A stretch of 23,639 nucleotides of DNA from a virus: positions 1 through 23,639 of the IMG/VR virus record IMGVR_UViG_3300047547_000384; one strand, given 5' to 3'. The notes under the pieces were generated by a model. That model saw only the letters and a program-made list of their open reading frames with translations. It made no database searches and was not told the origin of the DNA. Shown here in pieces: positions 1 to 7,976 of this stretch (positions within the stretch are counted from its first letter, which is position 1; each line of letters begins with the position of its first letter). A program made the position numbers and the translations under genes.

Positions 1-127
1 GATTGTCGAATTTTGATTGCTAGAATCTTGTTGAGTGGTGCTGAATGTTTACGTAGTCTTGATGGTTGATTGTTGGCATTGGGCTTAATCTGAAGATTGC
101 GTATCCTAGGGCGTCAAGGGGATGGTC
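1..127. repeat. Left copy of 127-bp terminal inverted repeat
   Basis: Bases 1-127 are the exact reverse complement of 23513-23639. The match stops abruptly: position 128 (c) no longer pairs with 23512. The right copy is the last 35 codons of the large terminase gene, its stop codon and 19 further bases, so this left copy carries an antisense fragment of that gene on the minus strand (stop codon at 20-22). No regulatory element is apparent in it. It may be a real inverted terminus, an amplification chimera or an assembly-graph overlap; the exact length of 127 and the location inside a coding gene favour an artefact. Confidence 0.95.
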
Positions 128-208
128 CTTCGCTCCGCTAACGCTACGCTCCACTTCTACCACAATGGCAGCATTCGCCGCCATTGTTCACGAAGTTTAA
201 ATCATTTT
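128..208. other. Intergenic segment with GC-rich tract and hairpin
   Basis: This stretch has no convincing reading frame. It opens with a tract in which CGCTCC occurs twice (131-136 and 147-152) around GCTAACGCTA, richer in G+C than its surroundings. It continues with a hairpin at 162-187: an eight-pair stem (ACAATGGC with GCCATTGT), one A/C mismatch, two more pairs and an ATTC loop. No T-run follows the hairpin, so it is not a classical intrinsic terminator. It could be a processing site or protein-binding site upstream of the portal operon. Confidence 0.5.
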
Positions 209-228
209 GATAAATAGACAACTAACTT
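209..228 (+). promoter_or_regulatory. TAAATA-type late-like promoter for the portal operon
   Basis: GATAAATA (209-216) is followed after four bases by ACTAAC (221-226), and lies 34 bases before the portal start codon. The same layout, TAAATA-N4-ACTAAY, recurs before the genes at 7977 and 22370. There is no recognisable -35 box. The core resembles the T4 late promoter consensus TATAAATA, which is known to need a phage sigma factor. Promoter activity is inferred from recurrence and position. Confidence 0.55.
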
Positions 229-249
229 CTAATCAACTTGAGATTCCTC

Positions 250-2391
250 ATGGCAAAGAATAAGAAATCACTCAGCGAGATACATGCCTTAGCAATCACG
301 CGATGTACAAATATCACTGAAGTGTTATACCAAGAACGACAGTCTAATTGTGATGACAGACGATTCGCCTTTGTTGCTGGAGCACAATGGGAATCATTAC
401 TCAATGGTGCTTTTGAAAATAAACTGAGAATGGAAGTCAATAAATTACCACAAGCGATTGAGAGAGTTTATACCCAGTGGTGTCAGAACTCAGTTGACGT
501 TAAGTTTGTTCCTAAAAATGGCACCAAAGGCGATGCACTTTCTGATTTATGTCAAAAGTTATACCGTGCGAGCGAAACAGATTCAAATGCTCAAGATGCT
601 TATCGTAATTCATTTAGGGACGCCTTAGCCGGTGGCTTTAGTGCTTTTCGCCTTAGCAATGAATATATCGATGAGAGCGATTGTGATAATGACGAACAAA
701 AAATAACTTGGCACCCAATCAAAGATGCCGATACTAGCGTGTTCTTCGACTTAAGTTGTAAGTTGCAAGATAAGAGTGATGCAAAATATGCGTTTGTTCT
801 CGCATTTCTAACTAACGAAGAATATGAGGAGCGATTTGGTAGACCAGTTTCCTCATTTCCAAAAGACATTCGACAATCAGCATTCGATTGGTATACACCA
901 ACTGGCGTTTATATTGCTGAGTACTTCGTTAAAGAAGAGGTTAGCGATTGGAAAATCACTTACGAGACGATGGTTGGCGATGAAGTAGTAAAACTCAGTG
1001 AACTTGATGACGCAAAGATGCAAGAATTAGATGCCATCGGTGCTACTGAGATTTCTCGACGAAAATTCACCAAATGCAAAGTTAGAAAATATATTCTGGA
1101 CGGCAATTGCGTCCTTGAGGACTGTGGCTATATCGCCGGAACAGAGATACCCATCATTCCAGTATATGGCCATGTCACTTATATCGACAATGTTGAGCGA
1201 TGCACTGGGATGGTGCGTCCTGTTAAAGACATTCAGCGATTGAAGAACATGCAAGTTTCTAAGTTAGCGGAAATTGCTTCCCTGTCATCACATTCAAAAC
1301 CAGTTTTCACTCCGCAACAGATTTCTGGACATCAGCAAATGTGGGCTGAGGACAACATCAAGAATTATCCATATTTGACGATTAATCCAACAATGGACCA
1401 AAACGGAAATGTTGTTCCTGCTCCTCCAGTGATGTACACGCAACCACCTGTTGTTCCAGCAGCGATTGAAACATTGTTAAACGTCACTGAGATGGATATC
1501 CAAGATGCACTTGGAAAACCGATGACAATGTTGACACCAGCCCCAAATACGTCTGGTTATGCGATGGAAATACAACAACAAGCGGTGGAAAGCCCGAACT
1601 ACATTTACTTGGATAACTTTCGCCAAGCGATTAAACGCTGTGGGCAGATTTGGCTGTCTATGGCAAAAGACGTCTACTCAAGTAATCGCAAAGTTAAGTT
1701 GTTGGATAAAGGTGGTAAAGCATCAGTTGCTGAGTTGATGCAATTGAACTTAGATGATGGCGGCAGCGTGTACTACGCTAATGATTTGAGTAAAGCAAAC
1801 CTTGATGTCATGGTAGATGTTGGGGCCAGCACATCAACACAACGCCAAGCAATTTTGAGGAACATCATCCCAATGCTTGGTTTAGTTAGTGATGAAAGTG
1901 CGAAGATGGTTTTGATGAGTACGGCTCTGATGAACATCGAAGGCGAAGGCATGGGAAATATCCGTGAGTACTTCAGAACACAACTTGTTAAACTCGGTGT
2001 TGAGAAACCAACCGAAGAAGATTTGGCTGCTGCTGCTAATCAAACAGAACAACCTAACGCTGAACAAAATTACTTGGTGGCTTTGGCTGAAGCCGAGATG
2101 AGCAAATCTACCAAATATCGTGCTGACTCCATGGTTGCTTTGGCTAAGGCCGAGAAAACTGAGGCTGAGACCTTGGAAATTATGATGAGTATCTCTGACC
2201 AGCCATTTGAGCAAATACAGGAACTGGTTGAGGAGAAGCGCCAGCCATTTAATCCAAACCCAAGTGAGCCATATTATGACGGAAGTGATGTTCTTGATTT
2301 CTATGAGGCCGCGAAGGTTGAGAATCCAGAGATTGCTCAAGAACTGGATGCGCCTTCCATTAATGATTTACTGCCACCTGGAGAAGTGTAA
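250..2391 (+). CDS. Portal protein, P22 gp1 family
   Basis: This 713-residue protein forms the dodecameric ring at the packaging vertex through which DNA enters and leaves the head. P22 gp1 is similar in length (725 residues). Matching blocks include a KSDAK motif at about residue 176 and the stretch running IAGTEIPIIPVYG followed by a VKDIQRLKNM segment at about 295-330, which parallels IAGEHIPIVPVFG and TKDGQRLRNM in P22. The C-terminal third is rich in Ala, Glu and Gln and probably helical, like the P22 barrel. I chose ATG 250 over an upstream TTG at 238 because the segment before it (ttgagattcctc) closely matches the one before the ATG at 7977. The stop overlaps the next start by one base (TAATG). 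Confidence 0.95.
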   Translation: MAKNKKSLSEIHALAITRCTNITEVLYQERQSNCDDRRFAFVAGAQWESLLNGAFENKLRMEVNKLPQAIERVYTQWCQNSVDVKFVPKNGTKGDALSDLCQKLYRASETDSNAQDAYRNSFRDALAGGFSAFRLSNEYIDESDCDNDEQKITWHPIKDADTSVFFDLSCKLQDKSDAKYAFVLAFLTNEEYEERFGRPVSSFPKDIRQSAFDWYTPTGVYIAEYFVKEEVSDWKITYETMVGDEVVKLSELDDAKMQELDAIGATEISRRKFTKCKVRKYILDGNCVLEDCGYIAGTEIPIIPVYGHVTYIDNVERCTGMVRPVKDIQRLKNMQVSKLAEIASLSSHSKPVFTPQQISGHQQMWAEDNIKNYPYLTINPTMDQNGNVVPAPPVMYTQPPVVPAAIETLLNVTEMDIQDALGKPMTMLTPAPNTSGYAMEIQQQAVESPNYIYLDNFRQAIKRCGQIWLSMAKDVYSSNRKVKLLDKGGKASVAELMQLNLDDGGSVYYANDLSKANLDVMVDVGASTSTQRQAILRNIIPMLGLVSDESAKMVLMSTALMNIEGEGMGNIREYFRTQLVKLGVEKPTEEDLAAAANQTEQPNAEQNYLVALAEAEMSKSTKYRADSMVALAKAEKTEAETLEIMMSISDQPFEQIQELVEEKRQPFNPNPSEPYYDGSDVLDFYEAAKVENPEIAQELDAPSINDLLPPGEV

Positions 2392-2867
2392 TGGGCTGGA
2401 CGAAGAAGGACGTTATCAACAAGGCATTTGCTCAAATTGGGCTTGCCAGTTATGAATTTGATATTAGTGCTGAAGAATATGCTAGTGCGTTAAGCACATT
2501 GGACAGCATGTTTGGCACGTGGGCTAGCCTTGGGTTTTTCAAAGGTTATTTGATGAATGCGAGTGTTGTTGGAGACATTACTGCTCCGATGTATATTCCT
2601 GCTATCTACCACGAAGCAGCGTACACAAATTTGGCAGTTGCTCTTTGCCCAGAGTTTTCAGCAGCACCAAACCCATTTCTGGTTCAACGGGCGGTATTAG
2701 CATACAACGCTTTAATGCAGGCGGCAGCCGCACCGATTGAACAGAACTTCACGAGCACAACCCCACTTGGCGCTGGTAATACAAGAAACGTATATAACCA
2801 GACGTTCTATCAAGGCAGCAGTGATGTCGTGAATGGCCCGTCAATCGTACCAAACTTTCTGCCATAA
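2391..2867 (+). CDS. Head-completion / tail accessory factor, P22 gp4-like
   Basis: This 158-residue protein is about the size of P22 gp4 (166 residues), which binds beneath the portal and seals the packaged head so that the tail can assemble. Visible similarities are the N-terminal layout (a basic helix, KAFAQIGLAS, then a Leu-rich helix around TLDSMFGTWASLGFFKGY), a middle helix of the AVALCPEF type, and a C-terminal LGAGNTRN segment comparable to TGSGNSFAN in gp4. It begins one base inside the portal stop codon with GGAG nearby, so it should be translationally coupled to the portal. P22 gp4 has been reported to have muramidase activity; I see no catalytic motif here that would support or exclude that. 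Confidence 0.85.
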   Translation: MGWTKKDVINKAFAQIGLASYEFDISAEEYASALSTLDSMFGTWASLGFFKGYLMNASVVGDITAPMYIPAIYHEAAYTNLAVALCPEFSAAPNPFLVQRAVLAYNALMQAAAAPIEQNFTSTTPLGAGNTRNVYNQTFYQGSSDVVNGPSIVPNFLP

Positions 2868-2875
2868 GGAGATAT

Positions 2876-3033
2876 ATGCATATTTTAGTTGGTTACGCAT
2901 TGAAAATACTAACTGTCACAGTTGTTGAGAAACTGGCCATCATTGCGTTAAGCACTTAGTGGCACATACAGAATCAAAGGTTGATGACGAAATACTCGCT
3001 GTTGTTGAAGCAGCAATCAAAGGAGAGAAATAA
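2876..3033 (+). pseudogene. Small hydrophobic/amphipathic protein, frameshifted
   Basis: ATG 2876 has a good ribosome binding site (AAGGAG ending seven bases before it) and opens a frame that stops after 27 codons at 2957-2959. The -1 frame continues without interruption to a stop at 3031-3033. Joined at the TTAAGC around 2948-2953, where one extra A would restore the frame, the two parts read as a coherent product of about 52 residues: a hydrophobic N-terminal helix (HILVGYALKILTVTVVEKL) and a charged amphipathic tail (HTESKVDDEILAVVEAAIKG). Small proteins of this shape are common among phage structural genes, but I cannot assign a function. It could be a true mutation, a homopolymer sequencing error or, less likely, programmed frameshifting, since no slippery heptamer is visible. 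Confidence 0.6.
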
Positions 3034-3034
3034 C

Positions 3035-3478
3035 ATGAACTTAAATCGAATAACCACCCCAACGTCGGGAGACATGTACGTTCTCTGGAGTGGGAATAGC
3101 AATCAATACTCGGCGTTATCGCTCGGTGATTTTATCACTTACTTGGAAGGGACTGGAATTATTCCAGCGCCAGCCCCAGAGATAACTTCTCAGTATTACG
3201 CCCCAAGCGCCACAGGCTGGACAGCAACTGTCACTGTTAGCAACACGCGATTAATAATCACTCCTGCTGCTGGTTATGCGACGGCTACTATTGCTCTGCC
3301 AAGTGTTGCCGTAGACAAGGACGTTGTTATCGTGACATGCACAAACCAAGTGACAACCTTAACTGTTACTCCTGGTTCTGGCCACTCAGTAACTGGTGCC
3401 CCTGCTGCTTTGGCTGCAAATGCATATTTCACCTTGATGTTTGATTCACTGACATCTACTTGGTATCGAACTGCTTAA
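3035..3478 (+). CDS. Small probable virion protein, beta-rich
   Basis: This 147-residue protein of unknown function starts at ATG 3035, preceded by AAAGGAGAG, rather than at an upstream in-frame ATG that lacks a ribosome binding site. Residues 1-38 contain a GDMYVLWSGNSNQYSALS-type segment. The rest is Thr/Val/Ala-rich with alternating hydrophobic residues, suggesting a beta-sandwich, and ends in the pattern LAANAYFTLMFD followed by STWYRTA. That ending, with Val/Thr-rich strands before it, is typical of small phage particle-surface or head-associated proteins. Its place between gp4-like and gp10-like genes supports a virion role, which is inference. It lacks transmembrane segments and catalytic motifs. 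Confidence 0.75.
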   Translation: MNLNRITTPTSGDMYVLWSGNSNQYSALSLGDFITYLEGTGIIPAPAPEITSQYYAPSATGWTATVTVSNTRLIITPAAGYATATIALPSVAVDKDVVIVTCTNQVTTLTVTPGSGHSVTGAPAALAANAYFTLMFDSLTSTWYRTA

Positions 3479-3504
3479 TTTTAACATATTTGAGGAATTA
3501 CACA

Positions 3505-3789
3505 ATGGCATGGATTAATTTAACACTCAACGCCGCGGGCCCAACCGCAGACATTTCATTTGTTGGTGAAGGTACAATTTATTGCGACGGTACATTCGTT
3601 GGGTCAACTTTACAAGTAAAACCAAGAGTCGATGCTTTAATTGCTTCTGGTTTCATCGCTGGCCTTAACGCATCCACTAAGTCAGTGACTGTTCCAAGTG
3701 GACAATATCGTCTTAATTTGGATACACCTGCTGGCGCAACAGTAAATGTTTACTACAATGACGCAACAATAACTGCTCGTAAGGTGTAA
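3505..3789 (+). CDS. Small hypothetical virion-region protein
   Basis: This 94-residue protein is not assigned to a family. ATG 3505 follows TGAGGAATTACACA, a plausible ribosome binding site; the longer in-frame extension upstream overlaps the previous gene and has none. The sequence is dominated by short strands with Gly, Thr and Asn turns, starting MAWINLTLNAAGP and ending in a VNVYYNDATITARKV segment. Its look is that of a small all-beta domain with about four residues' gap to the next gene. Given its neighbours it may decorate the head or the head-tail junction, but nothing in the sequence proves it. Confidence 0.7.
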   Translation: MAWINLTLNAAGPTADISFVGEGTIYCDGTFVGSTLQVKPRVDALIASGFIAGLNASTKSVTVPSGQYRLNLDTPAGATVNVYYNDATITARKV

Positions 3790-3793
3790 CTTT

Positions 3794-5188
3794 ATGCAAC
3801 TAGGCATTTTGAATGGAATTTACTCCGATGGTGCCTCGCAGTTAAATGTGGCATTTCCGAGGAATGTCATCCCAACAGCCGTTGCCAGCGGGATTTCTGA
3901 GGGCAACTTACAACCAGCAGAGGGCATAGATTTATGTCTAAGCCTCTCCGGTTTGGATAGAGGCGGCATTAATTGGAATGACGAACACTATCGAGTGATT
4001 GGGGCTGATTTGGTTAAGATTTCTCGCGATAACACAATCACCGTGTTGGGAAGTGTTGGGAATACGGGTGGTGGCATTGTCAAGTTTGATTACTCGTTTG
4101 ACTATCTAGCAGTTCTCAGCGACGAATCCGTCTATCTCTACAATGGAACATTAACGAAAATAACTGACATTGACCTCGGGCCAGTCATCGATTTTTGTTG
4201 GGCTGATGGCTACTTTATCTTCACAGATGGTGAGTTTTTAATTATCAACGAACTCAATGACCCGTTTGCAATCAATCCACTGAAATACGGCAGTTCTGAA
4301 ACAGACCCCGACCCAATCACTTCTGTGATTCGTATTCGAGACGAAGTTCTAGCAGTAAACCGCTACACAATCGAATTCTTCACTAATGTTGGCAGTGACA
4401 ACTTCCCGTATCAGAGAATCAACGGTGCTCAAATTCAAAAGGGCGCCATTGGCACTAGGATGGCGGTTCAACTTTCTGATGCTGTGGCTTTTGTTGGCGG
4501 TGGTCGTAATGAAGCACTTGGTGTTTATGTTGGTAGTAGCGGTAATACTGTAAAAATATCCGACAAAACAATTGATGGTTTACTCGCTAGTTATGATATC
4601 AGAACTTTGTCTCAAGGCCAAGTTGAAACTCGCGTGTATGATGATAGAATTTTACTGTTGATTCATTTGCCAAAAGAGACCTTGGTTTATGATGCCGCAA
4701 TGAGCAAAGCGGTCAACAAACACATTTGGTATCTTCTTGATTCCGGTGTCCTAGGACGAGAACGATATTGCGTTCGTAACTTCGTCTGGGTGTACAACTC
4801 CTGGTACTGTGGACATAAAACAGAAAACAAATTGGGAAAAATTAGCAAAACTCACTCCCTCCAATTTGGGGGTGCTGTTGCTTGGGATATTAGCACCGCG
4901 ATGATGTACGCAGAAGGCAAAAAGTTTTATATTGCTTCTCTTGAATTAGTTGCATTACCAGGACGAGTCGCTGCTGGTGTTGACTCAACAGTTCATATGA
5001 GATACACTTTGGACGGGATGTCTTGGAGTCAACCAAAATATATTCCAGCAGGCAATGTTGGGGAAAGATTAAAACGCCTCCAGTGGCGTCGAGTTGGTAT
5101 GGTGAGCAACTGGGTGGTGTTTAAGTTCGGTGGTGATACAAGTTCACATCTTGGTATACTTGCACTCCAAGTTGGTACACAACAATGA
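3794..5188 (+). CDS. Packaged-DNA stabilisation protein, P22 gp10-like
   Basis: This 464-residue protein resembles P22 gp10 (472 residues), which binds the gp4 ring, closes the DNA channel and forms part of the tail hub to which tailspikes attach. Shared segments include a YTIEFFTNVG block at about 192 (P22 STIEYFSLTG), QIQKGAIGT (P22 MVQKGIAGT), the run ILLLIHLPKETLVYDA (P22 LLIIHLPRHVLVYDA), and a C-terminal LQWRRVGMVSNWVVFKF (P22 LWKRVGRIRKNVGFKL). Multiple W/G/D-rich repeats fit a beta-propeller. ATG 3794 follows AAGGTG, and the stop overlaps the next start as ATGA. Confidence 0.9.
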   Translation: MQLGILNGIYSDGASQLNVAFPRNVIPTAVASGISEGNLQPAEGIDLCLSLSGLDRGGINWNDEHYRVIGADLVKISRDNTITVLGSVGNTGGGIVKFDYSFDYLAVLSDESVYLYNGTLTKITDIDLGPVIDFCWADGYFIFTDGEFLIINELNDPFAINPLKYGSSETDPDPITSVIRIRDEVLAVNRYTIEFFTNVGSDNFPYQRINGAQIQKGAIGTRMAVQLSDAVAFVGGGRNEALGVYVGSSGNTVKISDKTIDGLLASYDIRTLSQGQVETRVYDDRILLLIHLPKETLVYDAAMSKAVNKHIWYLLDSGVLGRERYCVRNFVWVYNSWYCGHKTENKLGKISKTHSLQFGGAVAWDISTAMMYAEGKKFYIASLELVALPGRVAAGVDSTVHMRYTLDGMSWSQPKYIPAGNVGERLKRLQWRRVGMVSNWVVFKFGGDTSSHLGILALQVGTQQ

Positions 5189-5925
5189 CAGATTTCCGCC
5201 AACCAGTAGCCCCAACACGAGCCGAACTTTCAACATTCTTGAAGGACCAAAAACTAATCAAGGCATTTGAGGCATTGTTCAATTTGGTCCCTTCTGAATT
5301 TGACTTGGCGGATGTCCGAATACAAGAAATAATGATTGATATTGGTAACATTGCAGCGGCAAGTAATGAGACTGCTGCTTTATTGACCAGATTAGTTGAT
5401 GAAGTTGAACTATTAAATAGACACAATTGTTGTGAGGTCATTGAGGAGAATGTCGAAAATCGAACAATCTCAATAAATGATGACAACTGGAATGGTACTC
5501 CGCTGGCCATTGAACACGGCGGAACTGGCGCTGATAACTTGGTGGATGCTCAAATAAACTTGGGAATCACTGGTGGAGTGGGGGAAAACTTGATTTTTAC
5601 TTTAGTGACACAGGTTGCTCATGGATTTTTGAGTGGTGAGGCCGTGTATTTTGATGGAGCGAATTGGTTGTCGGCTGATAATACTGCGGCAGCAACAGTT
5701 TGTGGATATGTCGTCGATTATGTTGACGCGAATCACTTCAAGGCTGTCACAGACGGTGTTATAGTTGTTGCTGGATTGACGAGCGGGGCTTGGTACTATT
5801 TGGGGACAAGTGGTGCTCTGACGACAACCGCTCCAGTTGCTTCTGGCACATTTGCTCAGAGTGTCGGGCAAGCGATTTCCACAAACAATTTATTTGTCAA
5901 TGTTCACCAAGCAATCGAGAATTAA
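5185..5925 (+). CDS. Tail-fibre-associated protein with GGTGA fibre motif
   Basis: This 246-residue protein probably links the tail fibre to the tail hub. Residues 1-45 hold a helical segment (TRAELSTFLKDQKLIKAFEA) of a kind often found at the start of phage tail proteins. A predicted helix follows to about 75, and the segment PLAIEHGGTGA at about 107-117 is the classic phage tail-fibre repeat motif. The C-terminal 110 residues form a Gly/Ala/Thr-rich beta domain with a GLTSGAWYYLGTSGALTTT stretch, a module seen in many fibre proteins. The start overlaps the gp10-like stop by four bases, implying coupling. The long fibre gene begins three bases after the stop, so the two products probably form one appendage. 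Confidence 0.75.
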   Translation: MTDFRQPVAPTRAELSTFLKDQKLIKAFEALFNLVPSEFDLADVRIQEIMIDIGNIAAASNETAALLTRLVDEVELLNRHNCCEVIEENVENRTISINDDNWNGTPLAIEHGGTGADNLVDAQINLGITGGVGENLIFTLVTQVAHGFLSGEAVYFDGANWLSADNTAAATVCGYVVDYVDANHFKAVTDGVIVVAGLTSGAWYYLGTSGALTTTAPVASGTFAQSVGQAISTNNLFVNVHQAIEN

Positions 5926-5928
5926 TAT

Positions 5929-7920
5929 ATGACAACTCCAATAATTAAACTGGGCAGCAAGTTAGATGCAGACGCAAATATTTCCGAATTAACGAATGAC
6001 TCAGGCTTCATTACTGGAATTGGCGCATTATCAATCAATGCGCTCAGCGACGTCGATACAACTGGCTTAAGCACAAACCAAGTTTTACGTTACAACGGCA
6101 CAAATTTTGTTCCTTATACACTTGTCGGTGGTGGGGATGTCACTGGTGGCTCCAACCTCGATGGCGGTGTTGGTGTATTCGAATCCAAGGTCGGCGGAAA
6201 TCTTCGCTTTAAATCTTTGCTTGCCGGAACAGGCATCAGCATAACGGGTGGTTCCGAGTCGATTGAAATAAGTTCAACCATCGGGTCGCTCTCATTGACT
6301 GACTTAGCAGATGTGACGATTTCTGCACCGGCTGCTGGAAAATATTTGCGGTATACTGGCGCTGAGTGGGTGGATGTCGTCCCAACAAAACTTGATATTG
6401 GCCTTGGTAACGTGGATAATACGAGTGACATGAGCAAACCAGTTTCTACGGCAATGACGTCAGCCTTATCAATGAGGGCACCAATTGATGCCAACGTCAG
6501 CATATTCACCAATGATGCTGGATACGTGACTGCACTGTCAGCCCCAGTGACGTCAGTAAACTCACAAACTGGTTCTGTTGTTTTAACTAAAAACCACGTT
6601 GGCTTAAACAATGTCGATAATACGAGCGACATCAATAAACCAATCTCGACCGCCACACAGACAGCACTCAACGGCAAGGCAGCAACTGGGGCCAATGTGA
6701 GTATATTCATAAATGATGCTGGCTATCTGACATCGGCGCCAGTTTCATCGGTGAATGGACAAACTGGTGTTGTTGTAATAACTAAAACGAACGTTAGTCT
6801 TGGCAACGTAGATAATACCAGCGACATCAATAAACCAATCTCGACCGCCACACAGGCAGCCTTGAATGCCAAGGCGAATATTGGTGGCAACGTGAGTGTG
6901 TTCACCAATGACTCCGGCTTCATCACTGGCATTGGTGCGCTTTCAATCAATGCGCTCAGCGACGTCGATACAACTGGCCTAGCAACAAACCAAGTTTTAC
7001 GTTACAACGGCAGCCAATTTGTTCCTTATACAATCCCAGCATCTTCTACGACATGGGGAAGCATAACTGGGACATTAAGTTCCCAAACTGATTTGCAATC
7101 AGCACTTGATGCAAAATCAGCAACAAGTCACAACCACACTGGAGTATATGCAAATGTTGCACATACTCACGTTATATCTGATATTACGTCTCTACAGACA
7201 TCACTTGATGCGAAAGTTGCAACAGCATCAAATCTTGGCGCTGGCACTGGGGTATTTGAATCTAAAGTTGGTGTTGATTTAAGATTTAAGTCTTTAGTCG
7301 CTGGTACAAACGTCACTTTATCCAATGACGCAAACACCATAACAATCAACGCAACAGGCGGTGGTGGTGGTGGAAACCTTGACTCATTGACTGATGTTGT
7401 GATTACGAGTCCAACAAACAGGCACACATTCGTGTACAATGGTACAAACTGGGTGAATGAACCAGGAATCACTGTAGAAACGATGACAAGTACACAAGCG
7501 TTCTCGGCTGTCACTTACGCTAACGTAACACAGTTGGTTTCTTCCGTAGTAGCAAACGCCACTTATCGAGTTGATGCTTTCATAACTTTTCAGAGTGCTG
7601 CAACGACAACTGGGATTGGCATTCAACTTCTTGGGCCAACTGGGTCAACTTTTCGTGGAGAGATAGTAGTTCCAATCACGAGTACTGCTGCTGCATCACA
7701 ACTGAGAATCATTTTCCCAAACACAACATCAACCAACTCAGCAACTGTGCTAGGAACTGGTGTCACTGCAATTAATAGTAACCACACGTGCTTAATCCGG
7801 GGAATCGTAGAAGTTACTGGTACTGCGGGAACTATCCAAATTCTCGCTGCGAGTGAAGTAGCAGCATCTGCTGTGACTTTGCAAATCGGAAGCAAGATGA
7901 TAATTACTAGATTGCTGTAA
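5929..7920 (+). CDS. Tail fibre protein with long internal repeats
   Basis: This 663-residue protein is a probable receptor-binding fibre. Two near-identical segments (residues about 23-64 and 327-368) contain GIGALSINALSDVDTTGL and a VLRYNG/FVPYT ending, and are 304 residues apart. Between them are three copies of a 65-67-residue unit centred on NVDNTSD followed by KPxSTA and ALxxKA, a widespread tail-fibre shaft repeat. A second paired block, VFESKVGxxLRFKSLxAGT, occurs near 85 and 445. After a Gly run and a DSLTDVxITSP segment, the last 170 residues differ and probably form the trimeric receptor-binding tip. No chaperone-like autoprotease is seen. The ribosome binding site is weak (GAGA), consistent with coupling to the gene before. 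Confidence 0.88.
   Translation: MTTPIIKLGSKLDADANISELTNDSGFITGIGALSINALSDVDTTGLSTNQVLRYNGTNFVPYTLVGGGDVTGGSNLDGGVGVFESKVGGNLRFKSLLAGTGISITGGSESIEISSTIGSLSLTDLADVTISAPAAGKYLRYTGAEWVDVVPTKLDIGLGNVDNTSDMSKPVSTAMTSALSMRAPIDANVSIFTNDAGYVTALSAPVTSVNSQTGSVVLTKNHVGLNNVDNTSDINKPISTATQTALNGKAATGANVSIFINDAGYLTSAPVSSVNGQTGVVVITKTNVSLGNVDNTSDINKPISTATQAALNAKANIGGNVSVFTNDSGFITGIGALSINALSDVDTTGLATNQVLRYNGSQFVPYTIPASSTTWGSITGTLSSQTDLQSALDAKSATSHNHTGVYANVAHTHVISDITSLQTSLDAKVATASNLGAGTGVFESKVGVDLRFKSLVAGTNVTLSNDANTITINATGGGGGGNLDSLTDVVITSPTNRHTFVYNGTNWVNEPGITVETMTSTQAFSAVTYANVTQLVSSVVANATYRVDAFITFQSAATTTGIGIQLLGPTGSTFRGEIVVPITSTAAASQLRIIFPNTTSTNSATVLGTGVTAINSNHTCLIRGIVEVTGTAGTIQILAASEVAASAVTLQIGSKMIITRLL
6031..6978 (+). 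repeat. Duplicated DNA blocks inside the tail fibre gene
   Basis: A 36-base block at 6031-6066 is repeated exactly at 6943-6978, within a longer near-identical region covering roughly 6004-6120 and 6915-7032. A second 36-base block at 6625-6660 is repeated exactly at 6820-6855. Both offsets (912 and 195 bases) are multiples of three, so recombination between copies would keep the frame and change fibre length by 304 or 65 residues. Flanking synonymous differences show that the copies are diverging but were duplicated or homogenised fairly recently. Confidence 0.9.
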
Positions 7921-7940
7921 CATCAAATCGCTCACTTTTT

Positions 7941-7960
7941 GCTAAATACCGGACTAATAG
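7941..7960 (+). promoter_or_regulatory. TAAATA-type late-like promoter before the HTH gene
   Basis: GCTAAATA (7941-7948) is followed after four bases by ACTAAT (7953-7958). The TAAATA begins 34 bases before the ATG at 7977, exactly the spacing seen before the terminase gene at 22370. The leader then reads ttgagattctcATG, closely matching the portal leader. It sits in the 56-base gap after the tail fibre gene and would start the second structural operon. Confidence 0.55.
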
Positions 7961-7976
7961 TTTAATTGAGATTCTC

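Noticed and set aside
128-237. tRNA or other structured RNA gene upstream of the portal
   Set aside because: The hairpin has no cloverleaf partners, T-loop or acceptor stem; only one imperfect stem is visible.
2929-2959. Programmed -1 ribosomal frameshift in the small gene
   Set aside because: The overlap between frames contains no X-XXY-YYZ slippery heptamer in the correct phase and no obvious downstream stem, so a one-base indel is simpler.
5414-5419. Further TAAATA core as a promoter
   Set aside because: It lies in the middle of the fibre-associated gene, far from any start codon.
6114-6710. 198-codon antisense reading frame in the tail fibre gene
   Set aside because: It is a by-product of the repetitive, codon-biased sense gene, with no ribosome binding site and a repeat pattern that mirrors the fibre repeats.
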